A stretch of DNA of 64,000 bases from an uncultured Oscillospiraceae bacterium (GCA_949285935.1 CASEAH010000097.1:20605-84604); one strand, 5' to 3'; positions 35,449-44,375 are shown, counted from the first letter of the stretch. The notes: generated by a model from the letters alone, not told the origin. Made by a program: numbers and translations.

Positions 35449-36576
35449 TCACCGTTTGGGAAAATACATATACAGCTGGCACTTGACCATGCCATTGTAC
35501 AGCTTGCGCCGTTTATCCGCCTGACGCCCAAACAGTTCTTCAAAGTCTTCCATGGAACTGATAATGTAGTACCCCACCTGCTCCGACGGACGGAACGCCC
35601 GCCCCATGGCCTGGTAAAGTTCCCGGGTTTCCTGAGGGGTCAGCAGCCGCTCGCCATAAGGCGGGTTGCACACCACAAGAGACTTTTGTTTTGGGGGTAC
35701 AAAGTTTCGGGCGTCCGCTGTGGAAAGGGAAATCAATCCGGCTACACCGGCCTTTCCAGCGTTGTTCCTTGCAATTTCCAACGCCTCGGGGCTCAGGTCG
35801 GAGCCAAAAGCCCGAAAAGTCACTCCCTCCTGACGGATCAGGGCAGTTGCTTCCTGGCGTGCTTTCTGCCATGCAGCGGCAGGAATGCATCCCCAGTTTT
35901 CCGCTGCAAAACGCCGGTAAATGCCGGGAGCAAGATTCTTTGCCTTGTAAGCGGCTTCGATCAAAAAGGTCCCGCTGCCGCAGAAAGGATCATATAACTG
36001 GGTATCCGGATAGATCCGAGCCAGATCCAGAATTCCCGCCGCCAAGGTTTCCTTGATAGGCGCCAGATTAGAGGTGCGCCGGTAGCCTCTTTTGTGAAGC
36101 CCCGGTCCGGAAGTATCCAGCATGACCGTTACCTTGTCCCGAAGAATAGAAAACTGAATTTGGTGCAGACTTCCGGTTTCCTCAAACCAGGTCAGCCCGT
36201 AGTGGGCCGACATCCGCTTTACCGCAGCTTTTTTTATAATGGATTGGCAGTCCGGGACACTGTGGAGCTGGGAATTCAAAGACCACCCCTTTACCGGGAA
36301 CCGGTCGTTCTTCCCTATAAATTCCTCAAAAGGAAGCTGGGCCACCTGGTCAAACAGCTGAGTAAAGCTGGTTGCCTGAAAAGTTCCCAGGACGATCAGC
36401 ACCCGCTCCGCAGTACGCAGACGCAGGTTTGCCCGGGCCAGCATGTTCCAGTCCCCCGTAAAATCCACCCGTCCATCGGATACCGTCACATCTTCGGCAT
36501 CCATTCGCCGCAGTTCCCCCGCCAGTACGCTTTCCAGGCCAAAGTTGCAGGGACAGGTAAAGGTCAGCTTGGTCAT
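35449..36576 (-). CDS. THUMP-domain 23S rRNA guanine-N2 methyltransferase-like protein (RlmL/YpsC family)
   Basis: A 375-residue class I SAM-dependent methyltransferase with an N-terminal ferredoxin-like/THUMP RNA-binding part ('FTCPCNFGLESVLAGEL...VDFTGD') and a C-terminal Rossmann methylase. SAM motif I is 'LYDPFCGSGTFLIEAA' near residue 192, and the catalytic 'VVCNPPYGERL' (NPPY) near 305. These features match the RlmL N-terminal half/YpsC group acting on 23S rRNA; the exact target base is inferred. It stands alone, with terminators on both sides. Confidence 0.9.
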   Translation of the reverse strand: MTKLTFTCPCNFGLESVLAGELRRMDAEDVTVSDGRVDFTGDWNMLARANLRLRTAERVLIVLGTFQATSFTQLFDQVAQLPFEEFIGKNDRFPVKGWSLNSQLHSVPDCQSIIKKAAVKRMSAHYGLTWFEETGSLHQIQFSILRDKVTVMLDTSGPGLHKRGYRRTSNLAPIKETLAAGILDLARIYPDTQLYDPFCGSGTFLIEAAYKAKNLAPGIYRRFAAENWGCIPAAAWQKARQEATALIRQEGVTFRAFGSDLSPEALEIARNNAGKAGVAGLISLSTADARNFVPPKQKSLVVCNPPYGERLLTPQETRELYQAMGRAFRPSEQVGYYIISSMEDFEELFGRQADKRRKLYNGMVKCQLYMYFPKR

Positions 36577-36601
36577 ATGATTCGTTTCCTTTCCAAAAAC
36601 A

Positions 36602-36624
36602 GGGGCAGCATTTTCTGCTGCCCC
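36602..36624 (-). terminator. Terminator of hpf
   Basis: A 9-bp perfect stem GGGGCAGCA/TGCTGCCCC with a five-base loop, followed by TGTTTTTGG on the minus strand, about 50 bp after the hpf stop. Confidence 0.9.
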
Positions 36625-36670
36625 ATTAAAAATTCGGTGGCCTTACGGCTGCTTGTCCGCCCTGCTCCCG

Positions 36671-37195
36671 TCAGTCAGGCATAGGCTCCAGCAGACCGTA
36701 GTTATCATCCTTGCGGCGGTAAACCACGTTGATTTCTCCGGTTTCACCGTTGCGGAACATGAAAAATTCATGGCCCAGCATGTTCATTTGCAGAATGGCT
36801 TCCTCCACATCCATCACGGAAACAACAAATTTCTTGGTCTTTACCAGCACATCCGGGGCATAGGCTTCATGATCCGGCTCCTCCATAACGGGAATCACCG
36901 CGCCCTTGAACCGCTTTTCCAGACGGTTCTTGTTCCGGACGATCTGCTGGAACAGAACATCCACGGCCATATCAAGGGAAGTCAGTCTATCGTTGCTGTC
37001 GCGCTCCGCACGGAAAAACATTCCTCTGGATTTAACAGTCACCTCAACAGTCTCGGTTTCGTTTTCGTTGGTAACGATGATGTTTACCGTGGGATCATCG
37101 TCAAAGAATTTCTCCAGTTTCTTCAGGCGTTTGGCGGCATAGTCTTTGAAAGAATCCTTAACGACGGTCTTTTTTCCGATGTAGTTGATATTCAT
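36671..37195 (-). CDS. hpf: Ribosome hibernation-promoting factor, long form
   Basis: A 174-residue long-form HPF: an N-terminal S30AE domain ('VVKDSFKDYAAKRLKKLEKFF', about 10-95) that blocks the decoding site, and a C-terminal dimerisation domain ('VVSVMDVEEAILQMNMLGHEFFMFRNGETGEINVVYRR', shown here by its ends 'VKTKKFVV' and 'YGLLEP'). It pairs 70S ribosomes into inactive 100S dimers in stationary phase. The ATG at 37195 has GGGAGG 8 nt upstream. Confidence 0.96.
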   Translation of the reverse strand: MNINYIGKKTVVKDSFKDYAAKRLKKLEKFFDDDPTVNIIVTNENETETVEVTVKSRGMFFRAERDSNDRLTSLDMAVDVLFQQIVRNKNRLEKRFKGAVIPVMEEPDHEAYAPDVLVKTKKFVVSVMDVEEAILQMNMLGHEFFMFRNGETGEINVVYRRKDDNYGLLEPMPD

Positions 37196-37267
37196 AAACG
37201 ATACCTCCCTTTTGCTGAATTTAATCACAACAGCAAATCTATGCGTTATAACTAAATTCGCAATTAA

Positions 37268-37296
37268 ATTATACCATTATTTATGAAATACTACAA
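37268..37296 (-). promoter_or_regulatory. Promoter of hpf
   Basis: On the minus strand -35 TTGTAG (37291-37296), a 17-bp spacer and a consensus -10 TATAAT (37268-37273), about 70 bp before the start codon. Confidence 0.65.
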
Positions 37297-37308
37297 GGGT
37301 TTCTATGT

Positions 37309-38460
37309 CTATTTTATTAATTTTCCGGAAATGATCATGTTCCGTGGGCGTACCAGCAGACCCACCGGATCCTGGTCAAAAATCAGTACATCCGCATCCT
37401 TACCGGTTTCCAGGGAACCCACCCGGTCTGCGATTCCTGCCGCCTCAGCGGCCCGGATGGTGATCAATTTCAGAGCCTCTTCCCGGGGGATCCCCGCCTG
37501 GACCGCCATGGCAAGGGAGGTTCCCAGCATCTCCACCGGAATTTCGGGGGCATCGGTATTCAGGGAGACCGCCACCCCTGCTTCCTGTAGGCGGGCGGGG
37601 TTATCCCGTTCCATATTGCGCAGCTCCGGCTTGGTACGGGTACCGATCAGGGGGCCGCATACCACCGGAACCTCTGCCCGGGCGAGAGCATCTGCCACAA
37701 AGCGTCCCTCCGTGCCGTGGATGATGACCCCGTCCAGTCCAAACTCCCGGATCAGCCGCAGGGCGGTACAGATATCGTCTGCCCTGTGGGCATGAAAATG
37801 TGCCTTGATCTCTCTGCGCAAAACCGGAAGAAGAGCCTCGCACCGCACATCCAGTTCCGGAGGATCGGTATCTTCATCTTCCTGCGACCTCTTCAGATCC
37901 TCACTGTATCGAACCGCTTTCTGCAGCTGTTCACGGATGATGGACGCAATCGCCATCCGGGTGACCGGCTGCTGGGCTTTACCGTTATAGACATTCTTGG
38001 GGTTCTCGCCCAACGCAAATTTCATGGCGCAGGGCGCCCGCACAACCATCTCGTCAACTACGGTACCGGCAGTTTTCATGGCGGTGATCTGGCCTGCCAC
38101 AGGGTTGGCACTGCCGGGTCCCGTCACCACCGTGGTGATGCCATACTCCAACGCATCCCGAAAGGCCCGGTCCATGGGATTGATGGCATCCAGAGACCGC
38201 AGGTGAGGGGTACAGGGATCTGTTTCCTCATTCCCGTCGTCTCCTTCAAAAGCCAGTCCCTCTTCCCACATCCCCACATGGCAGTGTGCGTCAATAAAGC
38301 CCGGGGTAATCAAGCATCCGGAAGCGTCGATGACCTGAGGATCATCCCCGGTATATTCTCCTGCCGCTACCCGGCGAATGACCTTCCCCTCAATTTCCAC
38401 ATATCCTTTTTCTATGACCGGCCCCACGCAGGGCTCAATTCGTCCTCCTGTAATAACCAT
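37309..38460 (-). CDS. Metal-dependent amidohydrolase (imidazolonepropionase-like)
   Basis: A 383-residue amidohydrolase-superfamily enzyme. 'GFIDAHCHVG' near residue 54 is the HxH metal-binding strand. 'KAHFHAHRADD' near 217 and 'VIIHGTEG' near 243 supply further His ligands, and 'VSLNTDAPEIP' near 298 supplies the catalytic Asp. The closing 'AADVGSLETGKDADVLIFD'-type segment is standard. It hydrolyses an amide or cyclic C-N bond, but the substrate cannot be told. It is monocistronic: repeat-filled spacer upstream, hpf promoter downstream. The ATG at 38460 has AAGGAG 5 nt upstream. Confidence 0.87.
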   Translation of the reverse strand: MVITGGRIEPCVGPVIEKGYVEIEGKVIRRVAAGEYTGDDPQVIDASGCLITPGFIDAHCHVGMWEEGLAFEGDDGNEETDPCTPHLRSLDAINPMDRAFRDALEYGITTVVTGPGSANPVAGQITAMKTAGTVVDEMVVRAPCAMKFALGENPKNVYNGKAQQPVTRMAIASIIREQLQKAVRYSEDLKRSQEDEDTDPPELDVRCEALLPVLRREIKAHFHAHRADDICTALRLIREFGLDGVIIHGTEGRFVADALARAEVPVVCGPLIGTRTKPELRNMERDNPARLQEAGVAVSLNTDAPEIPVEMLGTSLAMAVQAGIPREEALKLITIRAAEAAGIADRVGSLETGKDADVLIFDQDPVGLLVRPRNMIISGKLIK

Positions 38461-38785
38461 GGCTTCTCCTTACTGTTTCTGTTCCGGCGTTTATTTTGTC
38501 CGCTCTATCCTCTTCTTTGCCGAGCTGTGATTCCAACCATTCGCTGTCAAGACGGTCTTGGCAGCCGCGGAAATTTCTCTGTTTATTCCATTCTGCACCC
38601 CGTACCTGACGGATGCTCCCGCCATGCCTCCTGCCGAAAAGCTCTTCAACACCGCTGTTTCCTGCATTCAAATCGCATTCAGACCGCGTCAAATTCTATT
38701 TTCCTTGCAGTACTTGTCGAATCATCCCCAAACGGATGTCTGCGTTCCCAAAGTTTCTGCTACGGAAAATCTCTTGCCAATGAGC

Positions 38786-38852
38786 CGCTTTTCCCGGTAC
38801 CTGAAGCCGCAGTTTTTGCAGAGCGCCTCCATGGGCAAGGCCAGCCGTTTGA
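38786..38852. repeat. Diverged interspersed repeat, copy C
   Basis: 'CGCTTTTCCCGGTACCTGAAGCCGC' followed by 'GTTTTTGCAGAGCGCCTCCA' and 'GGCAAGGCCAGCCGTTT' aligns by eye with copy A's core ('CGATACTTGAAGCTAAAGC', T-run, 'TTCCACCGGCAGAGCC'). Confidence 0.45.
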
Positions 38853-39199
38853 CCAATCCGCCATAAGCCATAACTATCGGCTTCGCCGGCTGCTTATGCA
38901 GGCCTGGCAAGGAACGGGGGTCGGCAATGCCTCAAAACATAACAGGTACAGGTTTGTTTGCATCACTTATCCTGCTGTCTGCAAAGGGGTGCCGGCTGTT
39001 TTGATGATACTTTCCTGTTCACAACTCCCTGCAAGCAATCCACTCCATACATGCCTTAAGCTAACGCCTTTCCGTAAAATGTCTCTGTACGTAAAACCAA
39101 CGGTTTTCCCTGCCCACTCATAATCCAATGGGCTTGAGGTAGCCCTGTAAGACCTGCTGCCATGTGCCTCAAGATGAACTGAATTTTTTCTACACATCA

Positions 39200-39345
39200 C
39201 TTGCTCTGCGGTCCGTAAATGGGCAACTGTTGTTCTAAGGAGCATTTTCATCACTGTCAGCTTGCTGCCGGCAGCTCGTTTTCCTCGATGCTTGGAGCTA
39301 AAGCTGTTTTCCGGGACACGTCCGCCGGCAGAGCGGCGGTTTCAC
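39200..39345. repeat. Diverged interspersed repeat, copy B
   Basis: Best match to copy A. The terminal hairpin is CCGCC...GGCGG here against CCACC...GGTGG in copy A, a compensated base-pair change that suggests the hairpin itself is conserved. It ends with TTTCACTAC. Confidence 0.6.
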
Positions 39346-39354
39346 TACTCAACA

Positions 39355-39384
39355 AAAAAGAGCCGAAATTTTTCGGCCCTTTTG
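39355..39384 (-). terminator. Terminator of the yab cluster (after yabR)
   Basis: Stem GGGCCGAAA/TTTCGGCTC followed by TTTTTTG on the minus strand, 17 bp after the yabR stop. Confidence 0.85.
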
Positions 39385-39400
39385 GCTTGTGGCAGACAGC

Positions 39401-39865
39401 TTACCGATGGGACCTGCGGCCGGTACCCCGCTTGGGGTCAATCACCTTGCGCAGATCAGACATACGATCATCGCTGCTCTTTTTGAACCGCGTCAGCATA
39501 TCCTCAAAAGGATCTCCTGTGCTGGGGATTGCAGCCGGACGGTTGAAAGAACGGGGCGCTCCTCCGCTGCGGGGACCGCCGGGTCTGGGGCCTCCGGGCC
39601 CCTGTCTGCCGGGCGCCCGGTTGGCGGGAGGATCCTGAGTGGCCTTAATGGAAAGGCTGATTTTATTTTCAGGGTTAATGCCGATCACCTTTACTTTTAC
39701 ATCCTGCCCAACCTGGAGGTAGTCATTGATGTCCTTGACATAGGTATTGGCCACCTCGGAGATATGTATCATCCCCGTACCGCCGCCTTCCAGGTCCACA
39801 AACGCTCCGTAATTGGTGATTTTGGCTACTTTTCCCTCGACAATGTTTCCAACCGCTACCTGCAT
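39401..39865 (-). CDS. yabR: S1-domain RNA-binding protein YabR
   Basis: A 154-residue protein: one N-terminal S1 domain ('VGNIVEGKVAKITNYGAFVDLEG' and 'GMIHISEVANTYVKDINDYL', residues 4-72), then a Gly/Pro/Arg-rich disordered region (about 78-115) and a basic tail. In Bacillus and Clostridia yabR follows divIC, as here. Probably an RNA- or ribosome-binding protein; its role is not well defined. The terminator follows, so it ends the cluster. Confidence 0.93.
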   Translation of the reverse strand: MQVAVGNIVEGKVAKITNYGAFVDLEGGGTGMIHISEVANTYVKDINDYLQVGQDVKVKVIGINPENKISLSIKATQDPPANRAPGRQGPGGPRPGGPRSGGAPRSFNRPAAIPSTGDPFEDMLTRFKKSSDDRMSDLRKVIDPKRGTGRRSHR

Positions 39866-39890
39866 CTTTTAATAAATTCCTCTCTCAAAA

Positions 39891-40202
39891 TTATTCTATC
39901 CCCGAAACATCCACAAAAACCCGCTCCTCCGGATGGGCATAATCCAGCTTCTCTCTGGCAGCCCGCTCCATATAAGTGTCGTCCTCCCGCAGGGCAAGAC
40001 GCGCGTCTTTGTTGATCAGCTTCTGGGTTTCGATCTGTTCTTCCAGCTGGGCCAATTCTTCCTGCACAGCCGCAATCTGGATTTTCGCCCTTACATAATA
40101 AACCGCCAGCACCACCAGCAGAATCAGTATGACCACTTTAAGGATGGAATTATAGCTGAGACCGGCGGATCTGGATTTAGCTTTTGCCTTTGCTTTTTTC
40201 AT
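39891..40202 (-). CDS. divIC: Septum formation initiator DivIC (FtsB/DivIC family)
   Basis: A 103-residue bitopic protein: short Lys-rich cytoplasmic N-terminus, one transmembrane helix (about 21-40) and an external coiled coil ('VQEELAQLEEQIETQKLINKD'), then the conserved 'YMERAAREKLDYAHPEERVF'. It works in the divisome with FtsL/DivIB. It overlaps the yabQ 3' end by 26 bp, which implies translational coupling. Confidence 0.94.
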   Translation of the reverse strand: MKKAKAKAKSRSAGLSYNSILKVVILILLVVLAVYYVRAKIQIAAVQEELAQLEEQIETQKLINKDARLALREDDTYMERAAREKLDYAHPEERVFVDVSGIE

Positions 40203-40701
40203 CCTGCATCCCCTTCCCTGGCCGGGGCTGTTTACTTGTTTTATTATACATCATGAGGATTCTCAATTTCAAGCCGATTTTCAATTTGCCTGTCAAATGT
40301 CTCAAGGCTTTTCCGACTGTTTTTGTCATTCCCTCCAACTGCCGCAGCACCCAGACAAAAGGCGACAAAATCAGCCTGATGAGGGATTTGATCAGATGGA
40401 TAGAGCGGGATGCCAAAGCCATAACCGCCCGGCCTGCGGTAAAGTAATAAATCGTCCAGCCCAGTGCAACTCCCACCAGGATAAAGTAGCGTATCTGGCC
40501 GCTGCTGGACTGCAGCAGGTAATTAAACAAAATAATGCTGGACATGAGAAAAAAGAGGAGATCCTCCAGCAGTACCAGAAGAGAAGGCAAAACAAAGGCC
40601 AGCCGCGTGATCCGGAAAACATCGTAGATACAGCCCAGAACCCCACCCAGAAAAAGCGCCTGCAAAAAGACGGAGGCCTGCTCCGTCACATGGATTTCCA
40701 T
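40177..40701 (-). CDS. yabQ: Spore cortex biosynthesis protein YabQ
   Basis: A 174-residue membrane protein with four or five N-terminal hydrophobic helices ('FLQALFLGGVLGCIYDVFRI' is the family signature) and a basic C-terminal tail. In Bacillus YabQ is needed for spore cortex formation. It lies 6 bp after yabP and overlaps divIC, the order found in most spore-formers. Confidence 0.94.
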   Translation of the reverse strand: MEIHVTEQASVFLQALFLGGVLGCIYDVFRITRLAFVLPSLLVLLEDLLFFLMSSIILFNYLLQSSSGQIRYFILVGVALGWTIYYFTAGRAVMALASRSIHLIKSLIRLILSPFVWVLRQLEGMTKTVGKALRHLTGKLKIGLKLRILMMYNKTSKQPRPGKGMQDEKSKGKS

Positions 40702-40707
40702 GGCCGC

Positions 40708-40983
40708 CTACCGAAACAGCCTGCTCAAAAATCCGCCGCCGGCAGGGGTGGTATCGCTGTAGCTGATGCCGTAGATCTCTCCTTCCAGCGCCAGATCTCC
40801 GGATTCTACATCAATGCGGTTGATATGCATTCCAAAGCCCTTGATAACCAGTTCTCCCACATCCGTCATGAGGATTACGGTTTGTTCATCAAAGCTTTCT
40901 ACATCGGTAACACCGCTGATGCTTACGGTTTTCCTGCCTTCCATCACAATGCTGTGGGCCATTGGCATTGATTTTTGTTCCAT
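40708..40983 (-). CDS. yabP: Sporulation protein YabP
   Basis: A 91-residue protein of the YabP/YqfC family ('HSIVMEGRKTVSISGVTDVESFDEQTV' region; then 'GELVIKGFGMHINRIDVESGDLALEGEI', quoted here only in part). It is predicted to be a small beta-rich mother-cell sporulation protein. The start ATG 40983 has GGAAGGAG 7 nt upstream. It is followed immediately by yabQ. Confidence 0.94.
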   Translation of the reverse strand: MEQKSMPMAHSIVMEGRKTVSISGVTDVESFDEQTVILMTDVGELVIKGFGMHINRIDVESGDLALEGEIYGISYSDTTPAGGGFLSRLFR

Positions 40984-41094
40984 ACTCCCGCTCCTTCCCA
41001 ATCCCGGAAAATCCCGGAGGAATTCCGGCTTTCCGCTCTACCCCATAAATATGCCGGGAAGGAAGGTTCTATGCCAACGGCTCCGGAAAGGCTC

Positions 41095-41337
41095 TTACTC
41101 CAGAATGATATAGTTCTGGGAGGCGTTGTCCTTATTGGCCGCCTCGTTGAGCTCCCTTACCTGCAGCTTTACCGGGCGCATGCCCAGATTTACTTCGATC
41201 ACATCTCCGATTTTCACTTCATAAGAGGCCCGGGCCGCCTTTCCGTTTACCACAACTCTCCCTGCATCGCAGGCTTCATTGGCCACGGTTCTGCGCTTGA
41301 TGATCCGGGACGCCTTCAGATATTTATCCAGTCTCAT
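41095..41337 (-). CDS. rqcP: S4-domain RNA-binding protein RqcP (YabO/HslR-like)
   Basis: An 80-residue S4 protein: 'MRLDKYLKASRIIKRRTVANEACDAGRV' opens with the S4 motif. Its Bacillus homologue RqcP works with RqcH in ribosome-associated quality control, adding Ala tails to stalled nascent chains. The position between hup and yabP is the standard Clostridia arrangement and supports orthology. A strong hairpin lies directly upstream. Confidence 0.92.
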   Translation of the reverse strand: MRLDKYLKASRIIKRRTVANEACDAGRVVVNGKAARASYEVKIGDVIEVNLGMRPVKLQVRELNEAANKDNASQNYIILE

Positions 41338-41357
41338 GGTATCCTCCTGTTATACAA

Positions 41358-41386
41358 CTGCCCCCGGGAGGTTCTCCCGGGGGCAG
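41358..41386 (-). terminator. Strong hairpin between hup and rqcP
   Basis: A perfect 13-bp GC-rich stem (CTGCCCCCGGGAG/CTCCCGGGGGCAG) with a 3-nt loop, 24 bp after the hup stop. Only TTGTATAAC follows on the minus strand, so it may partly terminate and partly protect the hup message, giving more HU than downstream products. Confidence 0.75.
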
Positions 41387-41410
41387 CCCAACCGTTCTTT
41401 GCAGCGGTTT

Positions 41411-41683
41411 TTATTTAATGGAATCCTTCAGAGCCTTGCCAGCCTTAAAGACAGGGGTCTTGGACGCAGCAATGGTGATGGGCTGCTTGGTTCTGGGGTT
41501 GATGCCGGAACGCTCGGCGCGCTCCTTCACCTCAAAGGTGCCAAAGCCGACCAGAGAGAGCTTCTCGCCTTTCTGCAGGGTCTCGGAAATAGAGGCGAAA
41601 ACAGCGGCCACGGCCTTTTCGCTGTCCTTCTTGGAAAGTCCGGTCTTTTCGGCCACCGCGTTTACCAGTTCTACTTTAGTCAT
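41411..41683 (-). CDS. hup: Nucleoid-associated protein HU
   Basis: A 90-residue DNA-bending protein: '[20 protein letters not shown]' start, '[22 protein letters not shown]' arm region, '[13 protein letters not shown]' end. It is an abundant dimer that compacts the nucleoid. It is placed inside the mazG-rqcP-yabP cluster, which is usual in Clostridia but not Bacillus. Confidence 0.97.
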   Translation of the reverse strand: MTKVELVNAVAEKTGLSKKDSEKAVAAVFASISETLQKGEKLSLVGFGTFEVKERAERSGINPRTKQPITIAASKTPVFKAGKALKDSIK

Positions 41684-41701
41684 GATTGTACCTCCATAAA
41701 T

Positions 41702-42499
41702 TTACATTTTCTTAGCTTTTTTCCAAAGGCGGTCCAGCTCCTGAGCCGTACAGTCTTTCAGAGCCATTTGATGGCTTTCCGCCATTTCTTCCACAAGGGA
41801 AAACCGCCGGATAAACTTATCTGTGGAGCGGTAAAGAGCTTCCTCGGGATCTTTTCCCAGCATTCTGGCCACATTGACCGCCGCAAACAGCAGGTCGCCC
41901 AACTCTTCCTCAATATTTTCCGAATCATGATGGGCCATGGCCTGTTCCAGTTCCACAACTTCGCTCTTAAGGTCGCTCAAAGCGTCTTCCACACCGGCAT
42001 ATTCAAATCCGGTTTTGGCAGCACGCTTTTGGACCTTACAGCTTCGGATCAGGGCAGGCAACGCTTTGGAAACACCTTCCAAGGTGCTGGCGGCTGTTTC
42101 CTGGCGCTTCTCTTTCTTTTTGATTTTATCCCAGTTGTCCAGCACCTGCCCGGAGTCGGAAACCTCTGTATCTCCAAACACATGGGGATGACGGTGGATC
42201 AGCTTCTTACAGATTCCATCACACACGTCTCCAAAATCGAAGACCTGCTTTTCCTTCTCCATCTGGGCGTGGAACACCACCTGAAGCAGCACATCCCCCA
42301 GTTCTTCCCGCAGAAGGACGGGGTCCTCCGTGTCAATGGCCTCCACTGCCTCGTAGGTCTCTTCAATAAAATTATTGCGGATGGAGTGATGATCCTGTTC
42401 CCTGTCCCATACGCATCCGTTCTGGCTGCGGAGGATGGACATGATCTCCAGCAGATCGGAAATGTCGTATACAGGTTTAAAGGTAAAATCCGTTTTCAT
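41702..42499 (-). CDS. mazG: Nucleoside triphosphate pyrophosphohydrolase MazG (YabN C-domain type)
   Basis: A 265-residue two-repeat MazG with the ExxE-12-28-ExxD signature twice: 'EETYEAVEAI...REELGDVLLQ' near 45-75 and 'EVVELEQAM...EEELGDLLFA' near 185-210. It hydrolyses non-canonical or excess (d)NTPs. The long YabN N-terminal tetrapyrrole-methylase domain of Bacillus is absent, so this is the short form. It lies 18 bp upstream of hup. Confidence 0.95.
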   Translation of the reverse strand: MKTDFTFKPVYDISDLLEIMSILRSQNGCVWDREQDHHSIRNNFIEETYEAVEAIDTEDPVLLREELGDVLLQVVFHAQMEKEKQVFDFGDVCDGICKKLIHRHPHVFGDTEVSDSGQVLDNWDKIKKKEKRQETAASTLEGVSKALPALIRSCKVQKRAAKTGFEYAGVEDALSDLKSEVVELEQAMAHHDSENIEEELGDLLFAAVNVARMLGKDPEEALYRSTDKFIRRFSLVEEMAESHQMALKDCTAQELDRLWKKAKKM

Positions 42500-42534
42500 G
42501 GGCTACCCCTTTGCTCAAAACTGCCTTCACTATT

Positions 42535-44274
42535 TTAACTGATAAGCCCAAGCTTTTCAAGTGTTTTTACCACTTTTTCGCTTACCGGAAGCATTCTTAC
42601 GTCCGATACGGTTATGGTTCTGGTAAGAAGGATCATGACTCCGTAAACCCCCGCTGTCAAAAGGATGGAAACGCTTACCCGCAGGGAATTGGAAGCCTGT
42701 GGAAAAACCAGGAGATAGCTGGAATAAGCTGCCAGACTGCTGACGGCGGCACAAAAAAGAGGTTTTCCCAAAACTTTCCAGAAGCTGATCCGAATTCCGG
42801 ACACAGCCCTGAGCGCGACCGTTCCGGCGCAGACAATAAACAGGTAGCAGGCAAGTGTTCCGTAGGGCACTCCCTGGATATTGATCTCCGGCTGGGAAAC
42901 CAGGAACAGATTGACCGTCAGCTTTACCACCGCGCCGATGCTGAGGAACAAAAGGGGCAGTTTTTCCCGGCCGATTGCCTGAAGAATACTGTTGATGGGT
43001 GTCGCCGCGGCCACCAGAATGGCGCTGATCCCCATGACCCGCAGGACGGGTGCGATAATGGCTGCCTCCATGGCCCGTGCCGGATACAGGAGGAGGAGGA
43101 TGGGCTGGGACAACACAAAAATTCCAAAGCCCGCGGGCAGCGCCACCATAAGGGAAATCCTCAGCACGGAAGAAACCGTACTTTCCAACCCCCGCCTGTC
43201 TCCTGCCGTCCATGCCCGGGTAACGGAGGGCAGGGCGCTGATCCCCATGGCGGCAGTGAGGGAGGGAATCAGATTAAAAATAGAAAAAGCCAAACCCGAA
43301 TAGGAACCGTACAGGTACTCCGGAAGAATATCTCCGGTGATTTCCGGAGGGATCAGCCCCCGGTACATCTGAAAGATAACGGGAGCATCCCGCCGGATGG
43401 CCTCTGCCAGACAGTTCATGACGGTAGTCAGGTCAATGAGGGCCGAAAGATTCACCACCAGTGTGCTGAGAGAGATGGGAATGGCCACCCGCAGCAGCTG
43501 CCATCCCGGAGAAGGCAGAGTCCGGCGGATACTTTTGTCCGCCGCCGGGATGCGCAGGGTATTTCCCCCATATTTCAGCGAAATATAAACCGCTCCCGCC
43601 AGAGTGCTGAGGGTGACCCCCAGCACGGCCGCTGCCGCCGAATAGCGGAAAATATAAACATCCGCCTCATGGGGTGTGGCAAAGGAAAGGCCCAAAAGGT
43701 GTCCGGTTTCCCGGTATTGACGGCGCATCATCACAGTGACGCCGTAAGAAAGAGCCGTTCCCGCCAGCATCTTGACCGCCGCCTCCAATACCTGGCTGCG
43801 GGCTGTGGGCACCATGTTGGAAAGGCCCTGATAGTATCCCCGGTAGATGGAAGAAATACAGCTGAAAATCACCGCCGGCGCAATGGCGTAGACGGACAGC
43901 AGCGCCCCGGGATTGTTGATGGCCCGCACAAAGGCCGGTGCCGCCGCTATGATCACCGCCGCTGCCGCCAAACCCAGACCCCAGAAGAGCCTTTGAGCCG
44001 CCCTCAGCACGGACCGAAGTTCTTCCCAGGCGCCCCGGGCCGCCCGCTCCGATACCATGCGGGAGAGAGCGATCCCCAAACCTGTTACCGTCAGGCTGTA
44101 CAGCGGAGTAAAAATATCATAGGCGGAAACAAAATAGGACATTCCCACGCCCCCCAGGATATTGGCCAGGGGGATCTTGAACAGCGCGCCGATGATCTTT
44201 ACAACGCAGGTGGCGGCTGTCAGCACAATGGCGCCTTCCAGAAAGCTTTGGCTGCCGTTTTTTTGGTTCTTCAA
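42535..44274 (-). CDS. Polysaccharide/lipid-linked oligosaccharide flippase family protein (YabM/SpoVB-like, MOP superfamily)
   Basis: A 579-residue membrane protein with 12-14 hydrophobic helices; 'LTAATCVVKIIGALFKIPLANILG' and 'GMSYFVSAYDIFTPL' at the start match the SpoVB/YabM/MurJ-like MOP exporters. Likely moves a lipid-linked cell-wall or spore-cortex precursor across the membrane. In Bacillus yabM precedes yabN (mazG), as here. TTG 44274, three bases after GGTGAT, seems the best start; TTG 44286 is the alternative. Confidence 0.88.
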   Translation of the reverse strand: MKNQKNGSQSFLEGAIVLTAATCVVKIIGALFKIPLANILGGVGMSYFVSAYDIFTPLYSLTVTGLGIALSRMVSERAARGAWEELRSVLRAAQRLFWGLGLAAAAVIIAAAPAFVRAINNPGALLSVYAIAPAVIFSCISSIYRGYYQGLSNMVPTARSQVLEAAVKMLAGTALSYGVTVMMRRQYRETGHLLGLSFATPHEADVYIFRYSAAAAVLGVTLSTLAGAVYISLKYGGNTLRIPAADKSIRRTLPSPGWQLLRVAIPISLSTLVVNLSALIDLTTVMNCLAEAIRRDAPVIFQMYRGLIPPEITGDILPEYLYGSYSGLAFSIFNLIPSLTAAMGISALPSVTRAWTAGDRRGLESTVSSVLRISLMVALPAGFGIFVLSQPILLLLYPARAMEAAIIAPVLRVMGISAILVAAATPINSILQAIGREKLPLLFLSIGAVVKLTVNLFLVSQPEINIQGVPYGTLACYLFIVCAGTVALRAVSGIRISFWKVLGKPLFCAAVSSLAAYSSYLLVFPQASNSLRVSVSILLTAGVYGVMILLTRTITVSDVRMLPVSEKVVKTLEKLGLIS

Positions 44275-44343
44275 ATCATCACCCAATCGTCAAGGATTCT
44301 GCCGCGGAACCAGCGCGGAGTATGATGTCTTCCTGTCAAATAA

Positions 44344-44375
44344 AAATGTGGGAGAAAGGCTCTTCTCCCACATTT
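44344..44375 (-). terminator. Terminator after the zinc-ribbon gene
   Basis: Stem AAATGTGGGAGA/TCTCCCACATTT with an 8-base loop, followed by TTATTTG on the minus strand, 18 bp after the stop of the zinc-ribbon gene; closes the recJ-relA-hemZ operon. Confidence 0.9.

Larger units (their letters stand above)
38461..39400. other. Long intergenic region with two repeat copies
   Basis: About 940 bp with no convincing gene, the longest gap in the window. It contains repeat copies C (38786-38852) and B (39200-39345) of the family seen at 28.5 kb, and the yabR terminator near 39355-39384. Open frames here have no ribosome-binding sites or protein-like composition. Confidence 0.6.
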
